DNA of 36,346 nt from contig NZ_CAJULN010000027.1 of the NCBI RefSeq assembly GCF_910586915.1, positions 1 through 36,346 of the forward strand. Reading direction: 5' to 3'. Below are positions 15,045-24,204 of the stretch, piece by piece. The position numbers were made by a program, and so were the translations under genes. This DNA comes from an uncultured Bacteroides sp. GTDB taxonomy: Bacteria; Bacteroidota; Bacteroidia; Bacteroidales; Bacteroidaceae. The notes under the pieces were generated by a model. The model did not search any database. It was not told the origin of the DNA and was given only the letters and a program-made list of their open reading frames with translations. Within the stretch, counting starts at the first letter, position 1; every line of letters starts with the position of its first letter.

Positions 15045-16115
15045 ATGAAAAAGAGCACCATTCTAATCCTCATAATCACAGCCTTGTCTGGTTGCAGCAA
15101 ACCCTCCAAAGAGGCAACCATCATTGGTGAAATCAAAGGACTGACAACAGACACGCTTTACCTATACGGCATGGACGAAGTCTTCGACCGGATAGACACC
15201 ATCTTCGCCGAAGACGGCAAATTCACCTACGCCGCCCCGGTAGATACCGTCACATCCGCCTTTCTGCTCATCAACAACCGCACGGAATACCCCCTGTTTA
15301 TCGACAAAAGCAACAAAATCAACGTAAAAGGCGACATGGGCAGCTCCGATGTCCTGACCATCGACGGCAATATATACAACCGTGAATTCACCGCCTTCCA
15401 AAAAGAACTGGAAGGGCTCGGTTCGCCCACGCAACAGGCCGTCCGGCAGAAAGCCGAGGAATTCATCCGGCAACACCCCTCCTCCTTCGTCAGCATCTAC
15501 CTGTTGGACCACTATTTCGTGCAGGACGAAGCGCCCGACTTCAAACTGATAAAGAGACTCGTCGAATCCATGTCGGGCATCCTGCAAGACAAACGCTACA
15601 TCGAACAACTGAACGAAAACATCACACAGGCAGAGAAAACCGAAGTCGGCAAATATGCACCGTACTTCAGCCTGCCCAACGCCGAAGGGACCAAAATAAC
15701 CCGCTCGGCCGAAGCGTTCAAAAAGAAAAACCTGCTCATCAACTTCTGGGCCTCCTGGGCCGACAGCCTTTCCAACCGGCAAAGCACCGACGAACTGAAA
15801 GCCCTCTACAAAACATACAAAAAGAGCAAGCACATCGCCCTGCTCGGCATTTCGTTCGACACGGACAAGGAGCAATGGCAAGCAGCCATCGAACGCGACA
15901 CGCTCGACTGGGAACAGGTCTGCGATTTCGGCGGACTCAACTCGGAGGTTGCCAAACAATACTCCGTCGGCCTCCTCCCCGCCAACATTCTGCTCTCGGC
16001 CGACGGCAAGATTTTAAGCAAAAACCTGCACGGGGAGGCACTGAAAAAGAAAATCGAAGAAACAGTTGCCGCCGCCGAAGCGAAGGAGAAGAAAGAGAAC
16101 AAAAAGAAAAAATAA
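15045..16115 (+). CDS. DUF4369/TlpA-like thioredoxin-fold lipoprotein lacking both redox cysteines
   Basis: A 356-residue lipoprotein with lipobox ALSGC (Cys17), a DUF4369-type beta-rich domain (about 25-110), a helical linker (about 110-195) and a C-terminal thioredoxin/TlpA domain (about 202-330). The active-site region reads NFWASWADSL, where family members have NFWASWCGPC: the two cysteines are Ala239 and Leu242. The rest of the fold is intact, including the proline loop VGLLPANILLS. It therefore cannot be a normal disulfide oxidoreductase and may be a binding or structural paralogue. The tail is lysine-rich (KEKKENKKKK). It lies 8 bases before comM. Confidence 0.8.
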   Translation: MKKSTILILIITALSGCSKPSKEATIIGEIKGLTTDTLYLYGMDEVFDRIDTIFAEDGKFTYAAPVDTVTSAFLLINNRTEYPLFIDKSNKINVKGDMGSSDVLTIDGNIYNREFTAFQKELEGLGSPTQQAVRQKAEEFIRQHPSSFVSIYLLDHYFVQDEAPDFKLIKRLVESMSGILQDKRYIEQLNENITQAEKTEVGKYAPYFSLPNAEGTKITRSAEAFKKKNLLINFWASWADSLSNRQSTDELKALYKTYKKSKHIALLGISFDTDKEQWQAAIERDTLDWEQVCDFGGLNSEVAKQYSVGLLPANILLSADGKILSKNLHGEALKKKIEETVAAAEAKEKKENKKKK

Positions 16116-16123
16116 CCCACATC

Positions 16124-17662
16124 ATGTTAATAAAGATATTCGGCGCGGCTGTTCAAGGGATTGACGCAACACTTATCACCATCGAAGTAAACAGCTCGCG
16201 AGGCTGTATGTTCTATCTTGTCGGCCTGCCCGATTCGGCTGTCAAAGAAAGCCACCAGCGCATCATCTCCGCCCTGCAGGTGAACGGCTGCCAAATGCCC
16301 ACCAGCAAGATAATAATCAACATGGCTCCCGCCGACATCCGCAAGGAAGGCTCTGCCTACGACCTTCCGCTCGCCATCGGCCTGTTGGGAGCAAACGAAA
16401 CCATCTCTTCCGAAAAATTCTCCCGCTATCTGCTGATGGGCGAACTGAGCCTCGACGGCACCATACAACCCATCAAAGGCGCACTCCCCATCGCCATCAA
16501 GGCCAGGGAGGAGGGCTTCGAGGGACTGATTGTCCCACAACAGAACGCCCGCGAAGCTGCCGTAGTGAACCAACTGACGGTGTATGGCGTGAGCAACATC
16601 AAAGAAGTCATCGAATTCTTCAACAACGAACGCGAGTTGGAACCCACCGTCGTCAACACACGCGAAGAGTTCTACGCCCGGCAAAGCAACTTCGACTCCG
16701 ACTTTGCCGACGTAAAAGGGCAGGAAAACGTGAAAAGAGCCCTGGAAGTAGCCGCTGCCGGCGGGCACAACCTCATCATGGTGGGCGCCCCGGGAAGCGG
16801 TAAGTCAATGATGGCCAAACGCTTGCCCTCCATCCTCCCTCCTCTTTCGTTGCGAGAGAGTCTTGAAACCACCAAGATACACTCGGTAGCCGGCAAACTG
16901 AACCGGAACTCATCGCTGATAACCCAACGCCCGTTCCGCGCGCCCCACCACACCATTTCGCAAGTAGCCTTAGTGGGTGGCGGCAGCTTCCCCCAACCGG
17001 GCGAAATCAGCCTGGCGCACAACGGTGTCTTATTTCTCGACGAACTGCCCGAATTCAGCCGCAACGTGCTCGAAGTGCTCCGCCAACCGCTGGAAGACAG
17101 GCGAATCACCATCTCGCGTGTGAAAAACAGTACCGACTATCCCGCCAGCTTCACACTGATAGCTTCCATGAACCCTTGTCCCTGCGGCTACTACAACCAC
17201 CCCACAAGGGCTTGTGTATGCAACCCCGGACAGGTACAGAAGTACCTGAACAAAATCTCAGGTCCTTTGCTCGACAGGATTGATATTCAGATTGAAATCA
17301 TCCCCGTCCCCTTCGACAAGATTTCCGACCAGCGAAGAGGTGAGTCGAGCGCCGCCATCCGCGAAAGGGTGATAAAAGCCAGGGAGTTGCAAGAGATACG
17401 CTACGCCGAGCATCCCGGCGTCTATTGCAATGCCCAGATGAGCAGCAGGCTGCTGGCGATGTACGCCCAACCGGATGACAAAGGGCTCGCGCTATTAAAG
17501 AATGCAATGGAAAAACTTAACCTGTCCGCCCGCGCCTACGACCGGATACTGAAAGTGGCACGGACCATCGCCGACCTGGACGGGAGTGAACGGATTCTTC
17601 CTTACCACTTGGCGGAAGCTATCAGTTATAGGAATCTGGATAGGGAGAATTGGGCGGGATAG
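16124..17662 (+). CDS. comM: ComM/YifB-family AAA+ ATPase (Mg-chelatase-like)
   Basis: A 512-residue protein. The N-terminal ribosomal-S5-like domain (about 1-170, SSRGCMFYLVGLPDSAVKES) is followed by the AAA+ module with Walker A GAPGSGKS (about 221-228) and Walker B VLFLDELPE (about 304-312), and then the Mg-chelatase C-terminal region beginning near 415. ComM is a hexameric helicase promoting branch migration during natural transformation, though it occurs widely in species not known to be competent. The ATG at 16124 follows the TlpA-like stop by 8 bases, and the longer open frame upstream is a shadow of that gene. Confidence 0.9.
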   Translation: MLIKIFGAAVQGIDATLITIEVNSSRGCMFYLVGLPDSAVKESHQRIISALQVNGCQMPTSKIIINMAPADIRKEGSAYDLPLAIGLLGANETISSEKFSRYLLMGELSLDGTIQPIKGALPIAIKAREEGFEGLIVPQQNAREAAVVNQLTVYGVSNIKEVIEFFNNERELEPTVVNTREEFYARQSNFDSDFADVKGQENVKRALEVAAAGGHNLIMVGAPGSGKSMMAKRLPSILPPLSLRESLETTKIHSVAGKLNRNSSLITQRPFRAPHHTISQVALVGGGSFPQPGEISLAHNGVLFLDELPEFSRNVLEVLRQPLEDRRITISRVKNSTDYPASFTLIASMNPCPCGYYNHPTRACVCNPGQVQKYLNKISGPLLDRIDIQIEIIPVPFDKISDQRRGESSAAIRERVIKARELQEIRYAEHPGVYCNAQMSSRLLAMYAQPDDKGLALLKNAMEKLNLSARAYDRILKVARTIADLDGSERILPYHLAEAISYRNLDRENWAG

Positions 17663-17674
17663 GCAATCCCGCCC
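17652..17674. terminator. GC-rich hairpin at the comM stop
   Basis: GGGCGGGAT (17652-17660) pairs perfectly with ATCCCGCCC (17666-17674) over a five-base loop and overlaps the TAG stop. There is no T-run, so it may act as an RNA-stabilising end or a barrier between convergent genes rather than a classic terminator. Confidence 0.4.
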
Positions 17675-17720
17675 GGGATGGGATAGTGAGTATAACAGAC
17701 CAATCAAAGAATTACAAATA

Positions 17721-19790
17721 TCAGTTTCTTCCATAAAGAAGGAATCTTTCCGCACGTCCCGGAGTCAGCAATTCCCACAAAGAAGCAACAGTCCATCCGG
17801 GTGCAAAAATATCATTATAATAGCCTTTCCCATTTTTACCATAGTCCCAATTTGTATGCTGCACCACCTCTGGATAAAAACCAGATTTTGCAATCCCGCA
17901 CAAATGTTCTTTACAAGGTAATAACTGACGCATAGATGTAGATATCACTTCTACAAAGTCGGCCATACGAGGCTCTGCATACTCTTTTGAAAGCCATTGA
18001 AGTACCGATGCAAATTCAAAAATAAAAACATCAATATGATTGTTCTCCACCGAAACATTCCCCCATCCACGAGTTTTAAATCCTATATCGCCCAACATTT
18101 GTCCCGGTGCAAAAGGAACATCCCACAGGTAATACCACGATAATGCAAAATAAGCTGCCTTTTTCGCCAAATCAGCATAGTGTTTATGCTCTTCTCCTTT
18201 TGTGATTAACGCAAGATAATACGCAGCAGTAGCAGCATAAAGCGAGGCCTCTTTATCTTCGCAGTTCGCATCCAACGTAGACGAGAAATAATCGGCCTTT
18301 GAGATAAGTTCTTTCTCTAAATAATCGACAGTCCGTTTAGCACTGGCTAAATAACGTTTGTCTTTAAAATATTTATACCCCATCACCAACGGCAATGTAG
18401 CCGAAGGCGTACTTCCTCCACTTGAGTCAACAATCGTAAAATCATCAAGAAACTTACGAGGAAAGCTACCGTCACTACTCTGCAACTGTAAAAACAAATC
18501 CAAGATAGACCTCACTTTCTGCTCCCACTCCGGATGGCGACGCCCATTTTCTTTTTCGTAAGCCAAAAAGTGAAACATTGCATAAACACCTTCCGACTGA
18601 CGACGAATGCTATGAGTCGGGTCCTCATATCCCCTATCAAAGTTCACTGACTCTTTGAAGAAACCGGCTTGCGTAAAACCATTCCTCAAATAACTATCAA
18701 ATATCCTTGCACTATTCGCCTTCAGTTCTTCCCGATTGGACTGCCAGCCATATTCCCACGCATTAAATGCATTAAGAAGTACCCGACCGATAAAGCCAAC
18801 CTCGGCTTGCCCATTTCTTTCGCAATCACTTGTTTTGAGATGTATGCCGGAGTTATAAACCAATGGCTGATTTTCAATCAGACTGTGGATGAAAAAACAG
18901 CTAAGTATTTGTTTCATGTCCGCTATTGAGTAGGAGTTTTCTACTGGTTGCGGAGCATAAGTGTCATAACAATATTCCCATGTACGCTGAATAAAACCAG
19001 AAAAATCATCGGCACTGTTTTCCATTATTCTCCATGTCAATAATACGGTCTCACCTTTCCTGATAAGTTGGAAGGCTTCCACTTCAGGTGCTAATGTCAA
19101 TTTACGAATATAACTCTTAGGAGCTTCCCGATAAGGGAAACCAAAAGAAAGCATAGACGCTCCCTGCCGATTTTCAAACCCGGTAAAGCCCAAAGAAGTC
19201 TTGCCCGAAAGAATGATTTCTCCTTTGTTATGTGTGGCTAAAGCATCTACTGAAAAATTGTCCACGCGGTTAACAACCATGAATCTTTTTTCTTTCTCAC
19301 AAAAAATTCCAGTAAGAGGTGCACTCAATCTATCTTCACGAACGAGCCAACTATCTGATGTACGAAACGAAGGAGCTTCTTTGGGAGAACGCAGGTTACG
19401 ACGATACCAGAATCCCGGCATATAGAACTGACAATCATCGTGACGATAGCCTGTATTCAATAACTGACGATAATTGAAATAAACATCTTGTGCCGCCGTT
19501 AATTGTACTGTCAATTGTACACACTCCTCTTTTTCTTCCACTTTATGGAATATCGTTATTGGCAATTTCGCATCCGAACGATATTCATAATCAAAATAAC
19601 TGCTTTCCAAACAAACCGAATGTAACTTGTAATCTACAGCATCGTTACCCGGAGTTTTTAAAGATAACTCCACTTTCACATTTTCAGGATTATATCTTAC
19701 TTTCCCCATACAAACAGTAGCAAACAAAGCTACCACACAGCTCACAAATATCTTCACTATGATTCTCATATCTCTCTTATCCATAGTCAT
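17721..19790 (-). CDS. Secreted predicted (alpha/alpha)-toroid glycosidase of a polysaccharide-utilisation locus
   Basis: A protein of about 689 residues. A signal peptide (IIVKIFVSCVVALFATVCMG) leads to a beta-sandwich-like N-terminal part (to about 270), then a long helical region (about 290-680) with repeated motifs such as YSIADMKQILSCFFIHSL, LLNAFNAWEYGW and SLYAATAAYYLALIT. This is the pattern of six-hairpin glycosidases and lyases. I cannot assign a CAZy family. Several ATGs are close together (19790, 19784, 19769); 19790 starts 2 bases after the upstream stop. The base composition is more AT-rich than the flanking comM and acd genes, suggesting different ancestry. It is the only intact gene of a collapsed locus, so its expression and substrate are uncertain. 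Confidence 0.6.
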   Translation of the reverse strand: MTMDKRDMRIIVKIFVSCVVALFATVCMGKVRYNPENVKVELSLKTPGNDAVDYKLHSVCLESSYFDYEYRSDAKLPITIFHKVEEKEECVQLTVQLTAAQDVYFNYRQLLNTGYRHDDCQFYMPGFWYRRNLRSPKEAPSFRTSDSWLVREDRLSAPLTGIFCEKEKRFMVVNRVDNFSVDALATHNKGEIILSGKTSLGFTGFENRQGASMLSFGFPYREAPKSYIRKLTLAPEVEAFQLIRKGETVLLTWRIMENSADDFSGFIQRTWEYCYDTYAPQPVENSYSIADMKQILSCFFIHSLIENQPLVYNSGIHLKTSDCERNGQAEVGFIGRVLLNAFNAWEYGWQSNREELKANSARIFDSYLRNGFTQAGFFKESVNFDRGYEDPTHSIRRQSEGVYAMFHFLAYEKENGRRHPEWEQKVRSILDLFLQLQSSDGSFPRKFLDDFTIVDSSGGSTPSATLPLVMGYKYFKDKRYLASAKRTVDYLEKELISKADYFSSTLDANCEDKEASLYAATAAYYLALITKGEEHKHYADLAKKAAYFALSWYYLWDVPFAPGQMLGDIGFKTRGWGNVSVENNHIDVFIFEFASVLQWLSKEYAEPRMADFVEVISTSMRQLLPCKEHLCGIAKSGFYPEVVQHTNWDYGKNGKGYYNDIFAPGWTVASLWELLTPGRAERFLLYGRN

Positions 19791-19792
19791 AA

Positions 19793-20545
19793 TTAAAATT
19801 TTATCTTTTTCGCAGGAATCAGTCGAACAGGACCTATTAACCCTGATTCTATCAATGGCGAGTCTTTCCGGTAATGTTTCCAAGTAGTGAATGCCACTCT
19901 TCCGCCTTCCGGTTTATTTACTCCATTTCTATACCAGTCCGGTAGCTTTCTGATAGCCCCACGGCTCAAAGCAGCAATTCCATTTACTCCCCCTCCGGGT
20001 ACATACTCGTTTTCCTCCGGCAACTGTTCATCCCCAATCAGACGATTCGTCCATTGATTAGTCACTTTTATTTCCAATGTATTTTCGCCCGGCTTCAGCA
20101 CATCAGTGACATCAATCAAATACGGACGGGTCCAAAGGATTCCTTTGTTTACTCCATTGACAATCACCTCCGCCATCACCTCTACTGCACCCAAATCAAG
20201 GAAAACAACTCTATTCTCAGACATCATAGAAGGTTTCACAACAAAGTTAGTTTTATATGTAGCTGTACCAGAAAAATATTTAACGCCCTCATTTTCGTGT
20301 CTATGCAAAGAGAACAATTTGGGCAAACTTATTTTTTCCGGTGCTCCCAGTCCTTTCGGGAAGCTAACCTCCCATTTCTGATTTATCATCACCGGACTTC
20401 CTGTTTTTTCAACCTTTACCTCTCTTTTTATACCGTCCGATGTAACAAATTCATAATTCCCATCACTCCAAGCCAACAGAGAGCGGGTATCCGCATAAGG
20501 TATCCAGTCCAATATACGCTCCTCAGTATTTCTTGTATATGAGCG
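19793..20545 (-). pseudogene. C-terminal fragment of a rhamnosidase-like (GH106-type) glycoside hydrolase
   Basis: About 245 residues without a proper start. The remaining sequence is a C-terminal sugar-binding jelly-roll region: GVKYFSGTATYKTNFVV, VVFLDLGAVEVMAEVIVNG, ILWTRPYLIDVTDVLKPGEN and VTNQWTNRLIGDEQLP. This series is characteristic of large GH106-like alpha-L-rhamnosidases and related enzymes in Bacteroides pectin loci, which are about 1000 residues or more long. The catalytic part is missing: just upstream of 20545 the frame enters unrelated sequence and a stop. The ATG-initiated frame from 20512 is thus an artefact of truncation. It ends 2 bases before the next gene, as in an operon. 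Confidence 0.7.
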
Positions 20546-20735
20546 ATGCCGAAATAATAGTGATTCTTATCCTGTTCCATTCCGGTGGCTTTCGCTGCTT
20601 CAAACATTATTATAAAGAGTATATCTGCAAACACCTAAAGAGCCTGTTTACAAGATGTGTATCCTATAGCCGCTTCGTGGAACTGGAAAAGGAAGTCGTG
20701 CTTCCTCTGACCATTTTCAACAAACGTACTTAAAA
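20530..20735 (-). pseudogene. Unidentified protein fragment interrupted by a stop codon
   Basis: One minus-strand frame reads FVENGQRKHDFLFQFHEAAI..., passes a single TAG (20635-20637) and continues with MFEAAKATGMEQDKNHYYFG and AHIQEILR before running into the rhamnosidase fragment in another frame. The two halves sit in the same frame and look like ordinary protein, so I take them as one gene piece caught between the sensor and hydrolase fragments. I do not recognise the family. Confidence 0.35.
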
Positions 20736-20947
20736 TGCCGGAAGGATACCCCATCATACCGTTCCAGTCCTTCCTTTGTCCCAAACCACATAAAACCCTT
20801 CGAATCTTGCAGAATAGCACTTACCGTATTTTGCGACAACCCATTCCGACTACTAAGATTCTTAAAATAATATTGTTCATTTACCGCTTGTACATCGCCA
20901 ACGATTCCCGATATTACCGATATAATTATTATAATGACCTTTTTCAT
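20717..20947 (-). pseudogene. N-terminal fragment of a hybrid two-component system sensor (HTCS)
   Basis: The frame opens with a signal-anchor (MKKVIIIIISVISGIVGDVQ) and then the first reg_prop repeat typical of HTCS sensors: LSSRNGLSQNTVSAILQD followed by SKGFMWFGTKEGLERYDGV. It breaks off after about 75 residues at SFRHFKYVC, where full-length HTCS proteins run to about 1300-1400 residues with periplasmic propellers, kinase, receiver and AraC-type domains. HTCS proteins sense oligosaccharides and switch on adjacent utilisation genes, so its loss implies that the local locus is unregulated or dead. I chose the ATG at 20947 because the signal sequence starts there. Confidence 0.8.
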
Positions 20948-21043
20948 ATATCCGATTGATAAAACCTGTGATTCAAAAACCAAAGGTAGACAATATAACA
21001 ACCGGAGGATAGAAAATACGTCTCAATGAATAAAAAAATCGTC

Positions 21044-23104
21044 CTATTTCTCTATTCTGATACGTGCATCCACTGCTATGACGGCCTTTGGGGTTGCCAA
21101 AAGCGGGTTTATGTCCATTTCCTTGATTTCCGTTGCAAAGCGGAGCAGGGTGGAAAGGCGGACGATGATTTCTGCAAATTTATCCTCGTTCACCCCTTTC
21201 TGCCCGCGCGTTCCCTGAATGATTTTGTAGGCGCGCAACGAGTGAATCATCGAATAGGCCTCCTCGTAAGAGAGCGGTGCCAGACCGGAAGAGACATCCT
21301 TCAGTACTTCCACGAAGATGCCGCCCAGGCCGCAAAGCACCACGTGTCCGAACTTCTCCTCGTATTTGGCTCCGATGAAGAGTTCCGTACCCTGCAACAT
21401 GGGTTGCACCATGATTGCTTTCGCGTCGGCAATCTGCATCATACGCTCGAACTCCAACGCCAAGTGTTGTTCGCTCTTGATGTTGAGCACCACTCCGCCG
21501 ACATCCGACTTGTGTACCGGGCCGACCACTTTCGCCACTACCGGAAATCCGCAACGGCGTGCAAAGGCGACTACTTCTTCTTTCTTGTCCGAAACGAATT
21601 CGTCGACAAGCGGGATGCCTGCCGCGTGGAGCAACGCCTGCACGTGATGGGGGGCGATATATCCGTCGTCGGGGATGGAGTCGATGATGCGGCGGATTCG
21701 CGGCACGTCTACGCCGTAAAGCTCAATCTCGGGCACTGCCGGTTTGGGAGCGTTGACGATGCGCGAAAGTGCCGTGCCCAATGTCACCTCGTCTGCAAAG
21801 TTCACGTGTCCTTTCGCCAAAAACGCGGCGACTTCCGCTCCGGCGGTGTTGATGGAGGGAAGAATGGGGAAAATCGGTTTGCCACACGCCTGCATCTTTT
21901 CGTGGAGCACGTCGTACATCTCGAACATCGTGACCAGTCCCGGTGTGCCGAAAATGGCCATCATAGCGTCTATGTTCTCAAATTTCCCTTCGCAGTAGTC
22001 GATGCAGAGACGCAGGTGTTCGGGTGTTCCGGTAGCGAGGATGTCGATGGGGTTGCCAACGGCGGCTCCGGGGAAGAGTTGCGCTTTCAGTTCTTCTGCC
22101 TGGGTACCTTCGAGCTTGGGCACGTTGAGCCCGCCTTTGCTCAGTGCATCGGTCAGCATCACGCCCGGGCCGCCGGCGTGGGTGATGATGGCGAAGTTCT
22201 TACCTTTCAGTTCGGGCAGGGTGAATACGCACCCCACCGTGGTGAGCTCCTCGCGGGAGAAACAGCGCACGATACCGGCCTTGCGGAACAACGCCTCGAC
22301 GGCCGAATCGGAACTGGCAATGGCTCCCGTGTGCGAAGAGGCTGCCCGGCTTCCGCTTTCCGAGCTTCCGGCCTTTATGGCGGCAATCTTGCAGCCTTTC
22401 CTTATCAGCGACGAGGCGTGGAACAGGAGCCTGTCGGGGTTCTGAATGCTTTCGATATAGAGCAGTTTGATGTGTGAGTCTGCCGCCGGGTCGAAGTTTT
22501 CGTCCATGAACTGCAACACTTCCTCCACGCCGATTTGCTTTGCGTTGCCCACCGACCAGACGGAGTTGAACTGCAAGCCTTTCGTGACGGCGCTTTCGAG
22601 GATGAAGACGGCCGTCGCGCCGGAGCTGGAGATTAAATCGACGCCTTTGGGATTGAGGTTGGGGACGGGCTGGCTGAATACGCTGTGGTGCCAGGTATTC
22701 ATCAGCCCGATGCAGTTGGGTCCAATCAGCGAGGCGCCGTACTTATCGGCTGTCGCCAGGATGCGTTCTTCCAGCAATGCTCCTTCGCGGGTTTCCTCGC
22801 CAAATCCGGCGGAAAGGATGATAAAGGCACGCGTGTGCTTCGTGGCTGCCAGCGTTTCGACCACATCGGGACACATCAAGGCGGGTATGGCCAATACTGC
22901 CAGGTCTGTGTCGGGCAACTCCTGCACATGGGCAAAAGCAGGCACGCCCTGCACATCTTTCTCTTTGGGATTCACTGCCCGAAGCTGGCCCCGGTAGCCT
23001 CCGTTGATGAGGTTCTTCAAGATGGCGCCACCCGGCTTGTGTACATTATTCGATGCCCCTACTACGACGATGCTTTCGGGACGAAGCAACTGCGTTGTTA
23101 TCAT
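21044..23104 (-). CDS. ADP-forming acetyl-CoA synthetase (acetate-CoA ligase), fused alpha-beta
   Basis: A 686-residue cytoplasmic enzyme converting acetyl-CoA (or another acyl-CoA), ADP and phosphate to acetate, CoA and ATP, an energy-yielding end step of fermentation. Domains in order: CoA-binding Rossmann domain (about 1-135, ESIVVVGASNN), succinyl-CoA-ligase-like domains (about 140-445) with SRAASSHTGAIASSDSAVEA and THAGGPGVMLTDAL, and an ATP-grasp domain (about 460-680) with FPVVAKVVGPVHKSDVGGV. Both subunits found separately in archaea are fused here. I place the start at the ATG at 23104; the open frame to 23140 would begin upstream of the predicted transcription start from the -7 element at 23138-23145. 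Confidence 0.88.
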   Translation of the reverse strand: MITTQLLRPESIVVVGASNNVHKPGGAILKNLINGGYRGQLRAVNPKEKDVQGVPAFAHVQELPDTDLAVLAIPALMCPDVVETLAATKHTRAFIILSAGFGEETREGALLEERILATADKYGASLIGPNCIGLMNTWHHSVFSQPVPNLNPKGVDLISSSGATAVFILESAVTKGLQFNSVWSVGNAKQIGVEEVLQFMDENFDPAADSHIKLLYIESIQNPDRLLFHASSLIRKGCKIAAIKAGSSESGSRAASSHTGAIASSDSAVEALFRKAGIVRCFSREELTTVGCVFTLPELKGKNFAIITHAGGPGVMLTDALSKGGLNVPKLEGTQAEELKAQLFPGAAVGNPIDILATGTPEHLRLCIDYCEGKFENIDAMMAIFGTPGLVTMFEMYDVLHEKMQACGKPIFPILPSINTAGAEVAAFLAKGHVNFADEVTLGTALSRIVNAPKPAVPEIELYGVDVPRIRRIIDSIPDDGYIAPHHVQALLHAAGIPLVDEFVSDKKEEVVAFARRCGFPVVAKVVGPVHKSDVGGVVLNIKSEQHLALEFERMMQIADAKAIMVQPMLQGTELFIGAKYEEKFGHVVLCGLGGIFVEVLKDVSSGLAPLSYEEAYSMIHSLRAYKIIQGTRGQKGVNEDKFAEIIVRLSTLLRFATEIKEMDINPLLATPKAVIAVDARIRIEK

Positions 23105-23137
23105 ATCATGCTTTGTTTTTTCGTTCAAACTACGGTA

Positions 23138-23145
23138 CAAATATA
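23138..23145 (-). promoter_or_regulatory. -7 promoter element of the acetyl-CoA synthetase gene
   Basis: The minus strand reads TATATTTG, an exact -7 consensus match about 34 bases upstream of the ATG at 23104. Confidence 0.6.
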
Positions 23146-23186
23146 TTCTTTTCTTACGAGACGAGGAACATCAACTGCGCATTAAA

Positions 23187-23966
23187 TTAAAAGCAGCACC
23201 CCATAGTGAAACCGTAATACCCGCCGTTTGCCGGACTGGCTATCGGTGTGAAGAGGAGGTTGTTCTCCTTCGTTCCCTTTTTCTGAAGGACTTTTTGCCA
23301 TAGCCGGCAGCTCCACTCGCCAATGCGTGCGCTGAGGATGCCTACTCCGGCGCCCGCCACGACGTCGTGGAGCCAATGCCTGCCGTTGTACATCCGCATG
23401 AATCCCACCCCCGTGGCGAGGGTGTAGGCGCCGATGCCATACCATCCGCCGTATTCTATCCGCACGAGTTCCGCTCCCATGAAAACGGTTGCCGTATGCC
23501 CCGAGGGGAAGGAGTTGTGTCCGGCAAACTCGGGCCGTTTTTCGTCAATGCAGAATTTCGGGACATTGGTGAGAACCGCCAGTGCCGCATACGAAGTGGC
23601 GACTATCAAGGCCCGGTCTCTGAACGAATGCCGCGCCTTGATGCCGGTGCAGCCTAACATCAGCGAACCGGCGACGGGCAGGTATTGGATGTAGTCGTCA
23701 AATTCAAGCCGCTTATTGTCTCCCCGTATGTCAATCACGCTGTTGGTGACCTGGCGGCTGCCGTTTCTGACGAATCCCGGAGCGAGCGCAACCGCCCCCA
23801 CCCCGGCTAACGACGCGGGCAGAATCGTCTGCCGCCACTCGAATGTGTAATTTTCCATACGCCCCTTGCCGGCGGACAACGAATCGCAGGCCGCCTGCTG
23901 CGCGTGCATTTTCACGGGCAGTGCCACTGTAAGGGCCACTGCCAGAAGTAAGTTTTTAACCTCCAT
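23187..23966 (-). CDS. Exported PAP2-family phosphatase
   Basis: A 259-residue protein with a signal peptide (LLLAVALTVALPVKMHAQQ) and the three phosphatidic acid phosphatase type 2 motifs: KFCIDEKRP (motif 1), FPSGHTA (motif 2) and NGRHWLHDVVAG (motif 3, catalytic His). Such enzymes act on lipid phosphates at the membrane, for example lipid A, undecaprenyl pyrophosphate or phosphatidylglycerophosphate. The sequence does not tell which; the cleavable signal fits a periplasmic or outer-membrane location. It lies 42 bases upstream of the -7 element of acd, on the same strand. Its 5' region contains copy 1 of the duplicated element at 24088-24196. Confidence 0.82.
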   Translation of the reverse strand: MEVKNLLLAVALTVALPVKMHAQQAACDSLSAGKGRMENYTFEWRQTILPASLAGVGAVALAPGFVRNGSRQVTNSVIDIRGDNKRLEFDDYIQYLPVAGSLMLGCTGIKARHSFRDRALIVATSYAALAVLTNVPKFCIDEKRPEFAGHNSFPSGHTATVFMGAELVRIEYGGWYGIGAYTLATGVGFMRMYNGRHWLHDVVAGAGVGILSARIGEWSCRLWQKVLQKKGTKENNLLFTPIASPANGGYYGFTMGCCF

Positions 23967-24087
23967 TGTGGTTTGCTCAGCCTCGCCGGTTCCCGCTCGG
24001 CTATCGTTTTAGAGTTGGTACTGAAACGTGGAACCAATATGCTTCCATCTCCTTGACCAGACTGTGACGTCTTAACTTGAAAATGGA

Positions 24088-24196
24088 GACAGCAGCCCCA
24101 TGCGCAAACACCACACGGAGAACCATCATGCCAAAGTCTTGTTATCGGTTTTAAAGTTTCCTACGCTTTATTACAGCAAGATGAAGACACAACGTT
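24088..24196. repeat. Duplicated ~105-nt element, copy 1 (candidate small RNA)
   Basis: It shares with copy 2 the blocks GACAGCAGC, CGGAGAACCATCATGCCAA, TCTTGTTATC, a 31-base block containing TTTCCTACGCTTTATTACAG, and ACACAACGTT, in the same order and nearly the same spacing. The differences are concentrated in the segment after GACAGCAGC. It is followed on the plus strand by a terminator at 24205-24224. Read on the minus strand it would lie in the 5' leader of the PAP2 gene. I cannot match it to a named RNA family. Confidence 0.65.
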
Positions 24197-24204
24197 TCGT
24201 TTTC

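Noticed and set aside
21026..22477. A 483-codon plus-strand open frame opposite the acetyl-CoA synthetase gene
   Set aside because: It lies entirely antisense to a well-supported gene, and its composition (rich in His, Arg, Val, Gln) is that of a shadow frame in high-GC coding DNA.
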